Of a DNA stretch of 35,855 nt, positions 7,136-16,112 are shown one piece after another; within the stretch, counting starts at the first letter, position 1; each line of letters starts with the position of its first letter. Under the pieces are notes generated by a model. The model worked only from the letters and a program-made list of their open reading frames with translations, was not told where the DNA came from and ran no database searches. The translations under genes were made by a program, and so were the position numbers. This DNA comes from Actinomycetota bacterium (GTDB lineage: Bacteria; Actinomycetota; Thermoleophilia; Gaiellales; Gaiellaceae), in NCBI GenBank assembly GCA_005885245.1, contig VAWR01000102.1:1-35855 (forward strand), in the 5' to 3' direction.

Positions 7136-8017
7136 TCACGCTTCGTCCGTCACGCCTGCCTGCTCCACCTCGTCGAGCGTCGCCGTCCAACTCGCGAGGA
7201 GGTTCAGCGCCTCCTCGGACTTCGAGCCGACCTCCGCCGTGTAGACGAACAGCATCAGACCCGGGTCGGCTGAGAGCTCCATCGTCTCGAACGTCAGAGT
7301 GAGGTCACCGACCACGGGGTGATGGAAGCTCTTGACGCCGGTGTCGTGGAACCGGACGTTGTGCGCGGCCCAGCGGGTGCGGAAGATCTCGCTGCGTGTC
7401 GACAGCTCCCCGACGAGGTCCGAGAGCCCCCGGTCGTACGGGTCCCGCCCGGCCTCGGAGCGCAGGATCGCGACGGCGTCAGTCGCCACCTGCTCCCAGT
7501 CGACGTAGAAGTCGGTCGCGCGCGGGTCGAGGAAGATGAAGCGCGCCGAGTTCGCAGGCCCGTGCGGGCCGTCGAAATGCTGGGAGTAGAAAGCTCGGCC
7601 GAGACGGTTTGCGGCAAGGATGTCCATTCGCCCGTTCCGCACGAACGCCGGCGCCTCGGTGATCGCATGGAGGATGCGCTGCACACTGGGCCGGACCCGC
7701 TGCTTCCCGGGGCGCCGACGAGCACGAGGCGCCGGGTGCGCCGCACGCGCGAGGTCGAAGAGATGGTCCCGCTCGGCCTCGTCGAGCTGAAGGGCACGCG
7801 CGAGCGCTGCCAGAACGGTTTCCGAGACGCCGCTCGCATTGCCGCGCTCGAGCCGGGTGTAGTAGTCGACGCTGACCCCCGCGAGGAGCGCCACTTCCTC
7901 CCGGCGGAGCCCCGGAACACGCCGATTACCGCCGAAAGTGCGCAGACCCGCCTGCTCCGGCGTGATCTTGGCCCGCCTGGAGGTCAGGAACTCACGGATT
8001 TCGTTCCTGGTGTCCAC
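7136..8017 (-). CDS. XRE-family regulator with MmyB-like ligand domain
   Basis: 293 residues from a GTG at 8017, chosen because family members begin close to the DTRNEIREFLTSRRAK block. The helix-turn-helix occupies about residues 10-70 (VPGLRREEVALLAGVSVDYY then TRLERGN). The rest (about 95-270) is the MmyB-like ligand-binding domain, with ILAANRLGRAFYS and FHHPVVGDLTL blocks typical of that family, whose members bind small hydrophobic ligands. It diverges from an alcohol dehydrogenase/aldo-keto reductase operon, and a perfect inverted repeat lies in the shared 102-base gap. The simplest reading is a ligand-responsive repressor or activator of that operon. This pairing of XRE regulator and AKR/cupin cassette is common in actinobacteria. 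Confidence 0.88.
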   Translation of the reverse strand: MDTRNEIREFLTSRRAKITPEQAGLRTFGGNRRVPGLRREEVALLAGVSVDYYTRLERGNASGVSETVLAALARALQLDEAERDHLFDLARAAHPAPRARRRPGKQRVRPSVQRILHAITEAPAFVRNGRMDILAANRLGRAFYSQHFDGPHGPANSARFIFLDPRATDFYVDWEQVATDAVAILRSEAGRDPYDRGLSDLVGELSTRSEIFRTRWAAHNVRFHDTGVKSFHHPVVGDLTLTFETMELSADPGLMLFVYTAEVGSKSEEALNLLASWTATLDEVEQAGVTDEA

Positions 8018-8086
8018 AGCGACAAGGCTACGCCGACCCGGCTCACGCTGGGAGGCCCTGCCGGTACCCGGATCAAGAGGGACCGT

Positions 8087-8105
8087 CACGCGACGCAGTC
8101 GCGTG
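8087..8105. promoter_or_regulatory. Candidate operator between XRE regulator and redox operon
   Basis: CACGCGAC-GCA-GTCGCGTG is a perfect 8-bp inverted repeat in the gap between the divergent XRE gene and the alcohol dehydrogenase gene, ending 14 bases before the ATG at 8120. Its location suits control of both directions by the XRE protein. Binding is inferred. Confidence 0.5.
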
Positions 8106-8119
8106 CTTCAGTGATGCCA

Positions 8120-10155
<2,036 letters not shown>

Positions 10156-10185
10156 GCACACGCGGATCACGGAAGGAGAAGCACT

Positions 10186-10557
10186 ATGAGCACGTGGACG
10201 AGTGACGAGCTCAGCAGGATCGGAGCCGCCGAAGAGCTGGATCTCGCGTCCGTGAGACGTAACAGCACGCTGCGCAAGCCGGTGACGATGTGGGTCGTCC
10301 GCCGCGATGACGACCTCTACGTCCGCTCCGTCAATGGACGCACGTCCTCCTGGTTCCGCGGCGCACAGGCGCGCCACGAAGCCCACATCGAAGCCGGCGG
10401 TGTCGACAAGGACGTGCTCCTCGTCGAGACGGACGACGTCAACGACGAGCTCGACGCGGCGTACCGCGCTAAGTACCACCGATACGCCGAAAGCATCGTC
10501 GGCAGCATCGTCAGCCCGCAAGCGCGCGCCGCGACGCTCAAGCTCGTGCCCCGCTGA
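10186..10557 (+). CDS. DUF2255 family protein
   Basis: 123 residues, preceded by GGAAGGAGAAGCACT before the ATG. The sequence follows the DUF2255 pattern: TWTSDELSRIGAAEELDLAS at the start, then VTMWVVRRDDDLYVRSVNG and SSWFRGAQA, and DAAYRAKYHRY near the end. The family has a split-barrel-like fold related to flavin-binding nitroreductases (deazaflavin-dependent group), but its own reaction is not established. It commonly sits beside aldo/keto reductases and cupins, as here, 30 bases after the AKR and 14 before the cupin, suggesting a joint role in the same redox pathway. Confidence 0.85.
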   Translation: MSTWTSDELSRIGAAEELDLASVRRNSTLRKPVTMWVVRRDDDLYVRSVNGRTSSWFRGAQARHEAHIEAGGVDKDVLLVETDDVNDELDAAYRAKYHRYAESIVGSIVSPQARAATLKLVPR

Positions 10558-10571
10558 ACAGGAGGACAACC

Positions 10572-10979
10572 ATGCAGACCACGAAAAACTCCGTCGAGAC
10601 CGCGGCCGGGCCGAGCGACTGGTTCACCGGCGCGGTCTACGTCGACGCGGTTGCGGCGCCATCGCACGGGTCGCAACTGAGCGCGAGCAGCGTCCACTTC
10701 ACGCCGGGCGCACGCACCGCATGGCACACCCACCCCAACGGGCAGACCATCTACGTCCTCGAAGGCATCGGCCGCGCCCAGCGCCGCGGCGGCCCGATCG
10801 AGGTCATCCGCCCCGGCGACCGCGTCTTCTTCGAGCCCGGCGAAGAGCACTGGCACGGCGCCGCGCCCAACCGCTTCATGACCCACCTCGCAATGCTCGA
10901 GGTCGACCACGAAGGCAACAGCGCCACCTGGGGCGAGCACGTCACCGACGAGGAGTACGACACGGCACCAGCCTCCTAA
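10572..10979 (+). CDS. Small cupin-domain protein
   Basis: 135 residues with AACAGGAGGACAACC before the ATG. It is a single cupin barrel: motif 1 is AWHTHPNGQTIYVLEG (metal ligands from the His, Glu pattern) and motif 2 is PGDRVFFEPGEEHWHG. The conserved metal-binding histidines are retained, so metal binding is likely. Small cupins of this type accompany aldo/keto reductases or carboxymuconolactone decarboxylases and may act as isomerases or dioxygenases; the reaction is unknown. It is the last gene of the XRE-linked operon. The next 170 bases contain nothing I can identify. Confidence 0.87.
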   Translation: MQTTKNSVETAAGPSDWFTGAVYVDAVAAPSHGSQLSASSVHFTPGARTAWHTHPNGQTIYVLEGIGRAQRRGGPIEVIRPGDRVFFEPGEEHWHGAAPNRFMTHLAMLEVDHEGNSATWGEHVTDEEYDTAPAS

Positions 10980-11147
10980 CCTCTCGCTGCGCGCAGGTCT
11001 CGACGCGCGTGGTCTATCAGCCCGAGTCCCCACGAGCTCGAGAGCCCGCAGGGACTGCGACTGCGCTCTCAACCGACTCCGAAGCTCGTCAACCGCTACT
11101 TGCTGATCGGGCGTCCCAGCCGTTCACAACGTGTGTAGGCGGGACAA

Positions 11148-11445
11148 CTAGTAGGCAGCCTCGGCTGCCGGGTCAGGCAGCCGGTGGCGAATGCGAAGCG
11201 CGCGCGTCCGCGTTGGCATCCACCAGTTGGCGTCTCCGAGCAGTCGCATCAGTGCCGGCACGAGCAGGGCGCGAATCACGGTGGCGTCGAGACGATCCCG
11301 GCGGCGAGGCCGATGACGAGGGGCTTGACCTCGTAGCTGGGCTCGTGGAGGGCACCAGGAAGGCGAACATGAGGATCAGTGCGCCGCTGGTGACGAGCTT
11401 GCCCGTCCGCGCGAGGCCGAGCTCGATGGCCTTGTCGGTTGAGCC
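11148..11445 (-). pseudogene. MMPL transporter C-terminal remnant, frameshifted
   Basis: Three reading frames on the minus strand must be joined to rebuild the end of an MMPL exporter. The first gives AIELGLARTGKLVTSGALIL and a following MFAFLV. The second gives YEVKPLVIGLAAGIV. The third gives DATVIRALLVPALMRLLGD then ANWWMP, ending at the stop at 11148. Single-base indels lie near 11330 (after STSP) and near 11290 (within the IVFDAT block, where a T seems lost). No upstream part of an MMPL protein is present, so only about the last tenth survives. The intact MMPL gene at 16113-18341 has a related ending (IDATIVRGVLLPATMKLLGD). Confidence 0.75.
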
Positions 11446-11541
11446 GGTTGCGTCGCTCGACGAACGACCGGGCCGGCGGCCGTAAGCGCGTGTTCGTTGT
11501 ACCGCCAAGAGCGCGCCGATGAGGTTCTAGGCTGGTGGGCC

Positions 11542-12972
11542 GTGACGCACAGGTCCGCAGAGAAGGCGGCGGCCGCATTCGCGGCAGGTCCTGTGCTCGT
11601 CGTCGTCGCGCTGAAGTGCGCGCTCGAAGTTGCCGTCGCCGGACGCTACGGCTGGCACCGTGACGAGCTGTACTACGCCGTCGCCGGCCTGCATCTCCAG
11701 GGCGGCTACGTCGAGTTCCCGCCGGCGACGGCGCTGCTCGCGGCGCTGGCGCGAGAGCTGTTCGGTTGGTCGCTCGTCGGCTTGCGCGCGTTCACGATCC
11801 TCGCAGCCGCGGGGACGGTTCTGGTCGGTGCCCTCGCCGCCCGCGAGCTCGGAGCGACGCGCCGTGTGCAGACGCTCGCCGCGGTGATGATCGGATTCTC
11901 GCCAGGGGTGTTGGCAACGAACCTGCTCTTCCAGCCGGTCGCGCTCGACCAGCTGACGACGATGGTCGTCCTCTGGCTGGCGCTGCGGCTCGCGCTCGGG
12001 CGCGGGTCGTGGCCGCTGCTCGCAGTCGCCGCCGGCATCGGGCTCGAGACGAAGTACACGATCGCCGTCGTCCTCGTCCTGCTGATCGCGACCTTCCTTG
12101 TCTGGCGCCGCGACGTCCTGCGCTCGTGGGGCTTGCCGCTGGCCGTGGCCATCGCGGCCGTGCTGCTCGTCCCGAACCTCGTCTGGGAGGCGGGCCACGG
12201 CTGGACGAGCGTGCACTGGTTCCTGAACCCTCCACCGAGCGGGAGCGACGAGACGCGGCCGCAGTTCCTCGTCAACCTGATCCTGCTCACGGCGGTGGCG
12301 TTTCCGGTCGCCGTCGCCGGAGTCGTGTCGCTCGTCCGCATTCGCGGGCTGCGCCCCCTTGGCTGGACGGTCGTCGGCACTGTCGTCGTGTACTTCGTGC
12401 TCGGGGGAAAGTCGTACTACGCGCTGCCGGTGGTGCTGTTCGCGCTCGCCGCCGGTGCGATCCCGCTCGATCGCTGGGCGACACGTCGTCGTCTCCGGGT
12501 GGCCAGCGCCTTGTTCGTGGCGACCGGCCTGCTGGTCCTGCCGCTCGCGCTGCCGGTGCTGCCGCTGCACACGGCCGTCCGGCTCGGAATCGTCAAGGCG
12601 CGCGGCGACTATCAGTCCGAGGTCGGCTGGCCCGCATACGTGCGCCTGGTCGAGCGGCACGCTGCGGGTGCGGACGTGATCGTGGCGGACAATTACGGCG
12701 AGGCGGGTGCGCTCGAGCTGTTCGGCCGCGGCCTCCCGCCGGTCGCGTCGGCGGACGTGACCATGCGCTACTGGCGCCCGCAGGTGGCCGGACGGCGGGC
12801 GCTCCTGGTCGGCTACTCCCGCCGCGCCGCCGGCTTCTGCAGCGGCTATCGCGTAGTCGCGCGCATCTCTGCGGCGGACGACAGCAATGAGGGCGGCCAG
12901 CCCATCGCGCGCTGCACCCTGCGCAGCACGCTCGCCCGGGTCTGGCCGAGCATCGTCGCGACGCAAGACTAG
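11542..12972 (+). CDS. Membrane glycosyltransferase, ArnT/PMT (GT-C) superfamily
   Basis: 476 residues from a GTG at 11542; an in-frame TTG at 11497 would add 15 residues. A short cytoplasmic N-terminus leads to a first helix and then GRYGWHRDELYY, where the Asp-Glu pair (D41-E42) is the catalytic acidic motif of the first periplasmic loop in ArnT/PMT-type GT-C enzymes. About ten further hydrophobic helices and a soluble C-terminal tail follow. Such enzymes transfer sugars from polyprenyl-phosphate donors to lipids or proteins on the outer face of the membrane. Donor and acceptor are unknown. Neighbours do not help: an MMPL remnant lies upstream and an APC permease downstream. Confidence 0.83.
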   Translation: MTHRSAEKAAAAFAAGPVLVVVALKCALEVAVAGRYGWHRDELYYAVAGLHLQGGYVEFPPATALLAALARELFGWSLVGLRAFTILAAAGTVLVGALAARELGATRRVQTLAAVMIGFSPGVLATNLLFQPVALDQLTTMVVLWLALRLALGRGSWPLLAVAAGIGLETKYTIAVVLVLLIATFLVWRRDVLRSWGLPLAVAIAAVLLVPNLVWEAGHGWTSVHWFLNPPPSGSDETRPQFLVNLILLTAVAFPVAVAGVVSLVRIRGLRPLGWTVVGTVVVYFVLGGKSYYALPVVLFALAAGAIPLDRWATRRRLRVASALFVATGLLVLPLALPVLPLHTAVRLGIVKARGDYQSEVGWPAYVRLVERHAAGADVIVADNYGEAGALELFGRGLPPVASADVTMRYWRPQVAGRRALLVGYSRRAAGFCSGYRVVARISAADDSNEGGQPIARCTLRSTLARVWPSIVATQD

Positions 12973-13415
12973 GCGGGCTGGGGGGCGACTTTCGAGCGCG
13001 ATGATGAGAGGACTTGTATCGGCCCGGCGACGGCGTGCCGCTCCCGAGCGATGACTTCATCGCGGGCGTTGTTCTGCGCACCGGAAGACACGAAGCCGCT
13101 CTCAGATTGTCTCTGGGCTGTTCCGATCGGCGCGCCGCCTCGCGGCTCAGGCGCCATTCCCGAAGGCCGGCCCAGCCGATCCGGCCCTCACCACGGCGTA
13201 CGTCCTTAGTTCCTCGAATCTCGATTTGGGGTCGCCGGGACCGAAGCCCGTCGCCCCCGGTTAGAGTGCGCGCAGACCGGCGGTTTTTTGTTGTCGACTC
13301 CCACGCGACCAGCGTCGCCGCCCCAAACCTGGCGTAGCGCCTGAAACCAAACTCCCGTCGACCCGCAAGGCGTGAGGGCCGTCTCCTGCAATTGTGGCCC
13401 GGGCGGAGATCGGGG
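12973..13415. other. Long intergenic region with terminator-like hairpin
   Basis: 443 bases between the glycosyltransferase and APC permease contain no convincing gene; short open frames on both strands look composition-driven. It holds an imperfect GC hairpin around 13230-13258, a terminator-like element at 13254-13289, and a 17-base segment (13327-13343) that matches 22054-22070 at 16 positions. No tRNA cloverleaf could be folded by eye. Confidence 0.5.
13254..13289 (+). terminator. Intrinsic-terminator-like hairpin with T-run
   Basis: CCCCCGGT (13254-13261) pairs with ACCGGCGG (13276-13283) with one mismatch, and TTTTTT (13284-13289) follows at once. This is the only hairpin in the window with a real U-tract on the plus strand. 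It lies about 280 bases after the glycosyltransferase stop, so it may end that transcript or an unannotated RNA. Confidence 0.45.
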
Positions 13416-15176
13416 ATGATCGGGCCGCGCCCGACTAGGCCTCGGGCGGCCATTCTCGGTAAGAGGGGTGGGGAGACGGCGGAGCTGGCTAAACCGTTGG
13501 TTGCTGCGCCCGAGCGCGCGGTGCGCAAGCTTCGACGCGATGTCGGTTTCCTCGGACTCTTGTTCGCCTCGTTGGGGTCGATCATCGGCGCCGGCTGGCT
13601 GTTTGGCGCCCTGTATGCGTCCTCGCTCGCCGGGCCGGCCGCGGTCATCTCCTGGTTGCTTGGCGGCGGCGCGGTGATGCTCCTCGCATTTACTCACGCC
13701 GAGCTCGGTGGCATGTACCCGGTGGCGGGGGGCAGCGCCCGCTTCCCGCGGTTCGCTTTCGGTGGCTTGCTCGGCTTCACGAGCGGCTGGGTCGCATTCC
13801 TCGGCGCCGTAACCGTCGGGCCGATCATGGTCGAGGCCACCCTCCTGTACGCGTCGAACTACGTCTCCTCGCTCATGACCGTCTCGAGCGGCCGGCCGGT
13901 GCTGACGGCCCAGGGCTATGTCGTCGCGGGAGCGCTGCTGCTGCTCTTCTGCACGATCAACGTCATGGGGGTGCGCTGGCTCGTCGAGACCAACAAGCTC
14001 GCCGTCTGTTGGAAGCTCCTGGTCCCGGCTGTGACGGTCGTCGCGCTCATTGCGACCTCGGCGCACGGCGAGAACTTCAGCGGGGATGGCGGGTTCATGC
14101 CCTTCGGCTGGAAAGGCGTGTTCCTTGCGTTGTCGTCCGGTGGCGTCATCTTCGCGTGTCTGGGCTTCGAGCAGGCGGTCCAGCTCGGTGGCGAGACTCG
14201 CAACCCCAGGCGGAACATCCCGCTCGCGATCATCGGCGCGATGGTGGGGGCGATCGTCCTTTACGTCGGGCTGCAGGTCGCGTTCATCCTGGCGCTCGAC
14301 CCTTCGAGCATCTCGAAGGGTTGGGGCGCGGTGTCGTTCTCCGGGAAGGCCCAGCTGTTCGGGCCGTTCGCCGGACTCGCGACGGCGCTCGGCTTGGGAT
14401 GGCTGGCAATTTTGCTCTACAGCGACGCAATCGTCTCGCCTGGGGGCACCGGCCTTCTCTATACCGGCGCGAGCGCCCGCCTCACCTTCGCGCTCGCTCG
14501 AAACGGCCACATCCCGGCGGCGTTCGCTCGCCTGACGCCGCGCGGAACGCCCCTCTTCGCCATCGCGTTCTCCTTCCTCTGCGGCCTCGTCATCTTTCTC
14601 CCCTTCCCCGGCTGGCAGCAACTCGTCGGCTTCATCTCGGCGGCGGCCGTGCTCACGTACGCGATGGTGCCGCTCGCGCTCGGAGCTCTCAGGCGTCAGG
14701 ACCCTGCGCGGCCACGCCCCTTCAGGCTCCCGGCCGCATCACTCCTGGCGCCGGGAGCGTTCGTCGTCGCGAGTGAGATCCTGCTCTTCGGCGGGTGGGC
14801 CGTGGTCTGGAAGTTGATCGCCGCGATCCTGATCGGCTTCGCGCTGCTCGGCCTGTCGACTGCCACCGATACGAGCAGGCGGAGGGCGTCGCTCGACTGG
14901 CGAAGCGCCGTGTGGCTTTGGCCGTACCTGCTCGGCATGGGTGCAATCTCGTACCTCAGTTCCTTCGACACGAGAACGCCGAGCTCGATCCCGCTGCTCG
15001 GCCTCCATGGCCCCCGCAACGAGCTCACATTTGGCTGGGACATTCTCGCCGTTGCGCTGCTTGGCCTCGCCGTCTACGCCTTCGCGATCCGGAGCCGGCT
15101 CCCCGACGCGCAGGCGCTCGAGTACGTCGGCGATCTAGCGGTGGAGGAGTCGGAAGCGGTCGACGCCCCGGGTTGA
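13416..15176 (+). CDS. APC-family permease, long form
   Basis: 586 residues from the ATG at 13416, which has GGAGATCGGGG upstream; an in-frame TTG at 13392 is less likely. After a basic 40-residue N-terminus the APC core begins at LGSIIGAGWLFGALYASSLA, with the conserved MYPVAGGSARFPRFAFGG loop and GGETRNPRRNIP loop. About 12-13 helices are visible, one more hydrophobic stretch lying near residues 535-555 after a soluble spacer (HGPRNELTFGWD). The acidic tail EESEAVDAPG ends the protein. Length and loop style fit the larger APC amino acid transporters. The substrate is unknown. It appears to stand alone, with a long gap upstream and a palindromic repeat downstream. Confidence 0.88.
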   Translation: MIGPRPTRPRAAILGKRGGETAELAKPLVAAPERAVRKLRRDVGFLGLLFASLGSIIGAGWLFGALYASSLAGPAAVISWLLGGGAVMLLAFTHAELGGMYPVAGGSARFPRFAFGGLLGFTSGWVAFLGAVTVGPIMVEATLLYASNYVSSLMTVSSGRPVLTAQGYVVAGALLLLFCTINVMGVRWLVETNKLAVCWKLLVPAVTVVALIATSAHGENFSGDGGFMPFGWKGVFLALSSGGVIFACLGFEQAVQLGGETRNPRRNIPLAIIGAMVGAIVLYVGLQVAFILALDPSSISKGWGAVSFSGKAQLFGPFAGLATALGLGWLAILLYSDAIVSPGGTGLLYTGASARLTFALARNGHIPAAFARLTPRGTPLFAIAFSFLCGLVIFLPFPGWQQLVGFISAAAVLTYAMVPLALGALRRQDPARPRPFRLPAASLLAPGAFVVASEILLFGGWAVVWKLIAAILIGFALLGLSTATDTSRRRASLDWRSAVWLWPYLLGMGAISYLSSFDTRTPSSIPLLGLHGPRNELTFGWDILAVALLGLAVYAFAIRSRLPDAQALEYVGDLAVEESEAVDAPG

Positions 15177-15281
15177 CGTCTCCGCGACGCGCTACGAGGC
15201 CGCCTCGAGACTCCGTCCGGCGAACAGAGCGGCGCGACCGCCGATGCCCCATCGCGGCGGAACGAGACTCGTCTCCTAAGA

Positions 15282-15321
15282 CGTCAAGTCCTGCGAACCC
15301 GAAGATCCGCAGGACTTGACG
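15282..15321. repeat. REP-like palindrome between convergent genes
   Basis: CGTCAAGTCCTGCG (15282-15295) and its exact complement (15308-15321) form a 14-bp stem around a 12-base loop. It lies between the APC permease and the convergent membrane protein, where it could terminate both. The left arm and loop start, CAAGTCCTGCGAAC followed by sCGAAG, recur at 22027-22046, so this looks like a dispersed palindromic repeat family rather than a unique terminator. Confidence 0.6.
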
Positions 15322-15361
15322 AGGCAACCTGTCGATTCGAAGCCGCCGGCGAGCCGGCGTC

Positions 15362-16051
15362 TCAGCTGGCGAAGGCTGCTGTCGCCCCCGCGCGACGGTA
15401 GCTCCGCGAGCGGGCAGCGAACATCAGCCCGCCGGCGGCGAGCAGCGCGCCTCCGAACAGTGTCAGCCCGATTCCGACCCACAGCAGCGCCGGGACCTTG
15501 ACGCCGACGCCGACCGTCGCGGCGACGTCCCGAGAACCGTCGGCATTCATCACGACGATCGACCAGGTGCCCGAGCGGAGCCTCCACTTCAGCGGGCTGC
15601 TGGTACCGGAGACCGCTGCTGCCCAGAAAGGTTCGCTTGCAGGCCGACCGGGGTCGACCGTCCCCCTCTGGTCGACGTAGGTGACCTTGAATGGATCGAA
15701 GCCGAGATCCGTCGCTTCCGTGTGCTCGACCCGGGCGAGGTAGGCGTCCACCGTCGCCTTCGGGGCGATGCCGACGAACAACGGCTTGTCGCCGGATACG
15801 TCGAGCCGGATGTTGCCTGCGAGCCACGTAGGAACGTAGCTACCGACCTTGATGCTCTCGGTCGCAATCGCCCGCGTCTGGGTCTGGTAACGGTGCGAGT
15901 TCGCGGAGAAGTAGCCGTTGTCGTCCCGCTTCCAGGTGTCCGCCCAGATTCCTGTTCCGCCCGCCGCGACCACGACCGCGCCGAACACGACTGCGACCCA
16001 CGCTCCAATCGTGAGACCGGTGCGCTTCTTCGGATGTGCTTCGGCTTGCAT
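15362..16051 (-). CDS. Two-helix membrane protein with extracytoplasmic domain
   Basis: 229 residues; AAGGGAG precedes the ATG at 16051. One helix lies at about residues 13-35 (LTIGAWVAVVFGAVVVAAGG) and a second at about 185-210, followed by a basic cytoplasmic tail (RSRSYRRAG). Between them is a 150-residue domain likely outside the membrane, with GYFSANSHRYQTQTRAIATE and SGTWSIVVMNADGSRDV. I do not recognise a catalytic motif or firm family name. It follows the MMPL exporter in the same direction but is separated from it by a perfect 12-bp hairpin, so it may have lower or separate expression. A role as an accessory envelope protein is a guess. Confidence 0.75.
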   Translation of the reverse strand: MQAEAHPKKRTGLTIGAWVAVVFGAVVVAAGGTGIWADTWKRDDNGYFSANSHRYQTQTRAIATESIKVGSYVPTWLAGNIRLDVSGDKPLFVGIAPKATVDAYLARVEHTEATDLGFDPFKVTYVDQRGTVDPGRPASEPFWAAAVSGTSSPLKWRLRSGTWSIVVMNADGSRDVAATVGVGVKVPALLWVGIGLTLFGGALLAAGGLMFAARSRSYRRAGATAAFAS

Positions 16052-16069
16052 TCGTACTCCCTTCGTCGT

Positions 16070-16100
16070 GACCCCCGGCCCGCGTGCAGGGCCGGGGGTC
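16070..16100 (-). terminator. Perfect 12-bp hairpin between two co-directional genes
   Basis: GACCCCCGGCCC (16070-16081) and its exact complement (16089-16100) enclose GCGTGCA. It sits 12 bases after the MMPL stop and ends just upstream of the ribosome binding site of the next minus-strand gene. It may terminate or attenuate read-through; there is no U-run. Confidence 0.65.
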
Positions 16101-16112
16101 CGAGCATGTGGT

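Noticed and set aside
7319-8119. Long upstream extension of the alcohol dehydrogenase frame
   Set aside because: The added 260 residues are antisense to the XRE regulator and have no similarity to dehydrogenases.
11148-11445. MMPL remnant frameshifts as sequencing errors in a live gene
   Set aside because: Even after correcting both indels, the first nine tenths of the protein is missing from the upstream DNA.
13190-13300. Possible tRNA in the same gap
   Set aside because: GC stems are present but no acceptor stem, anticodon arm and T-loop (GTTCRAATC) combination could be laid out.
13014-13337. 107-codon open frame in the gap before the second APC permease
   Set aside because: No ribosome binding site or domain, Arg/Ser-rich composition, and a terminator-like hairpin falls inside it.
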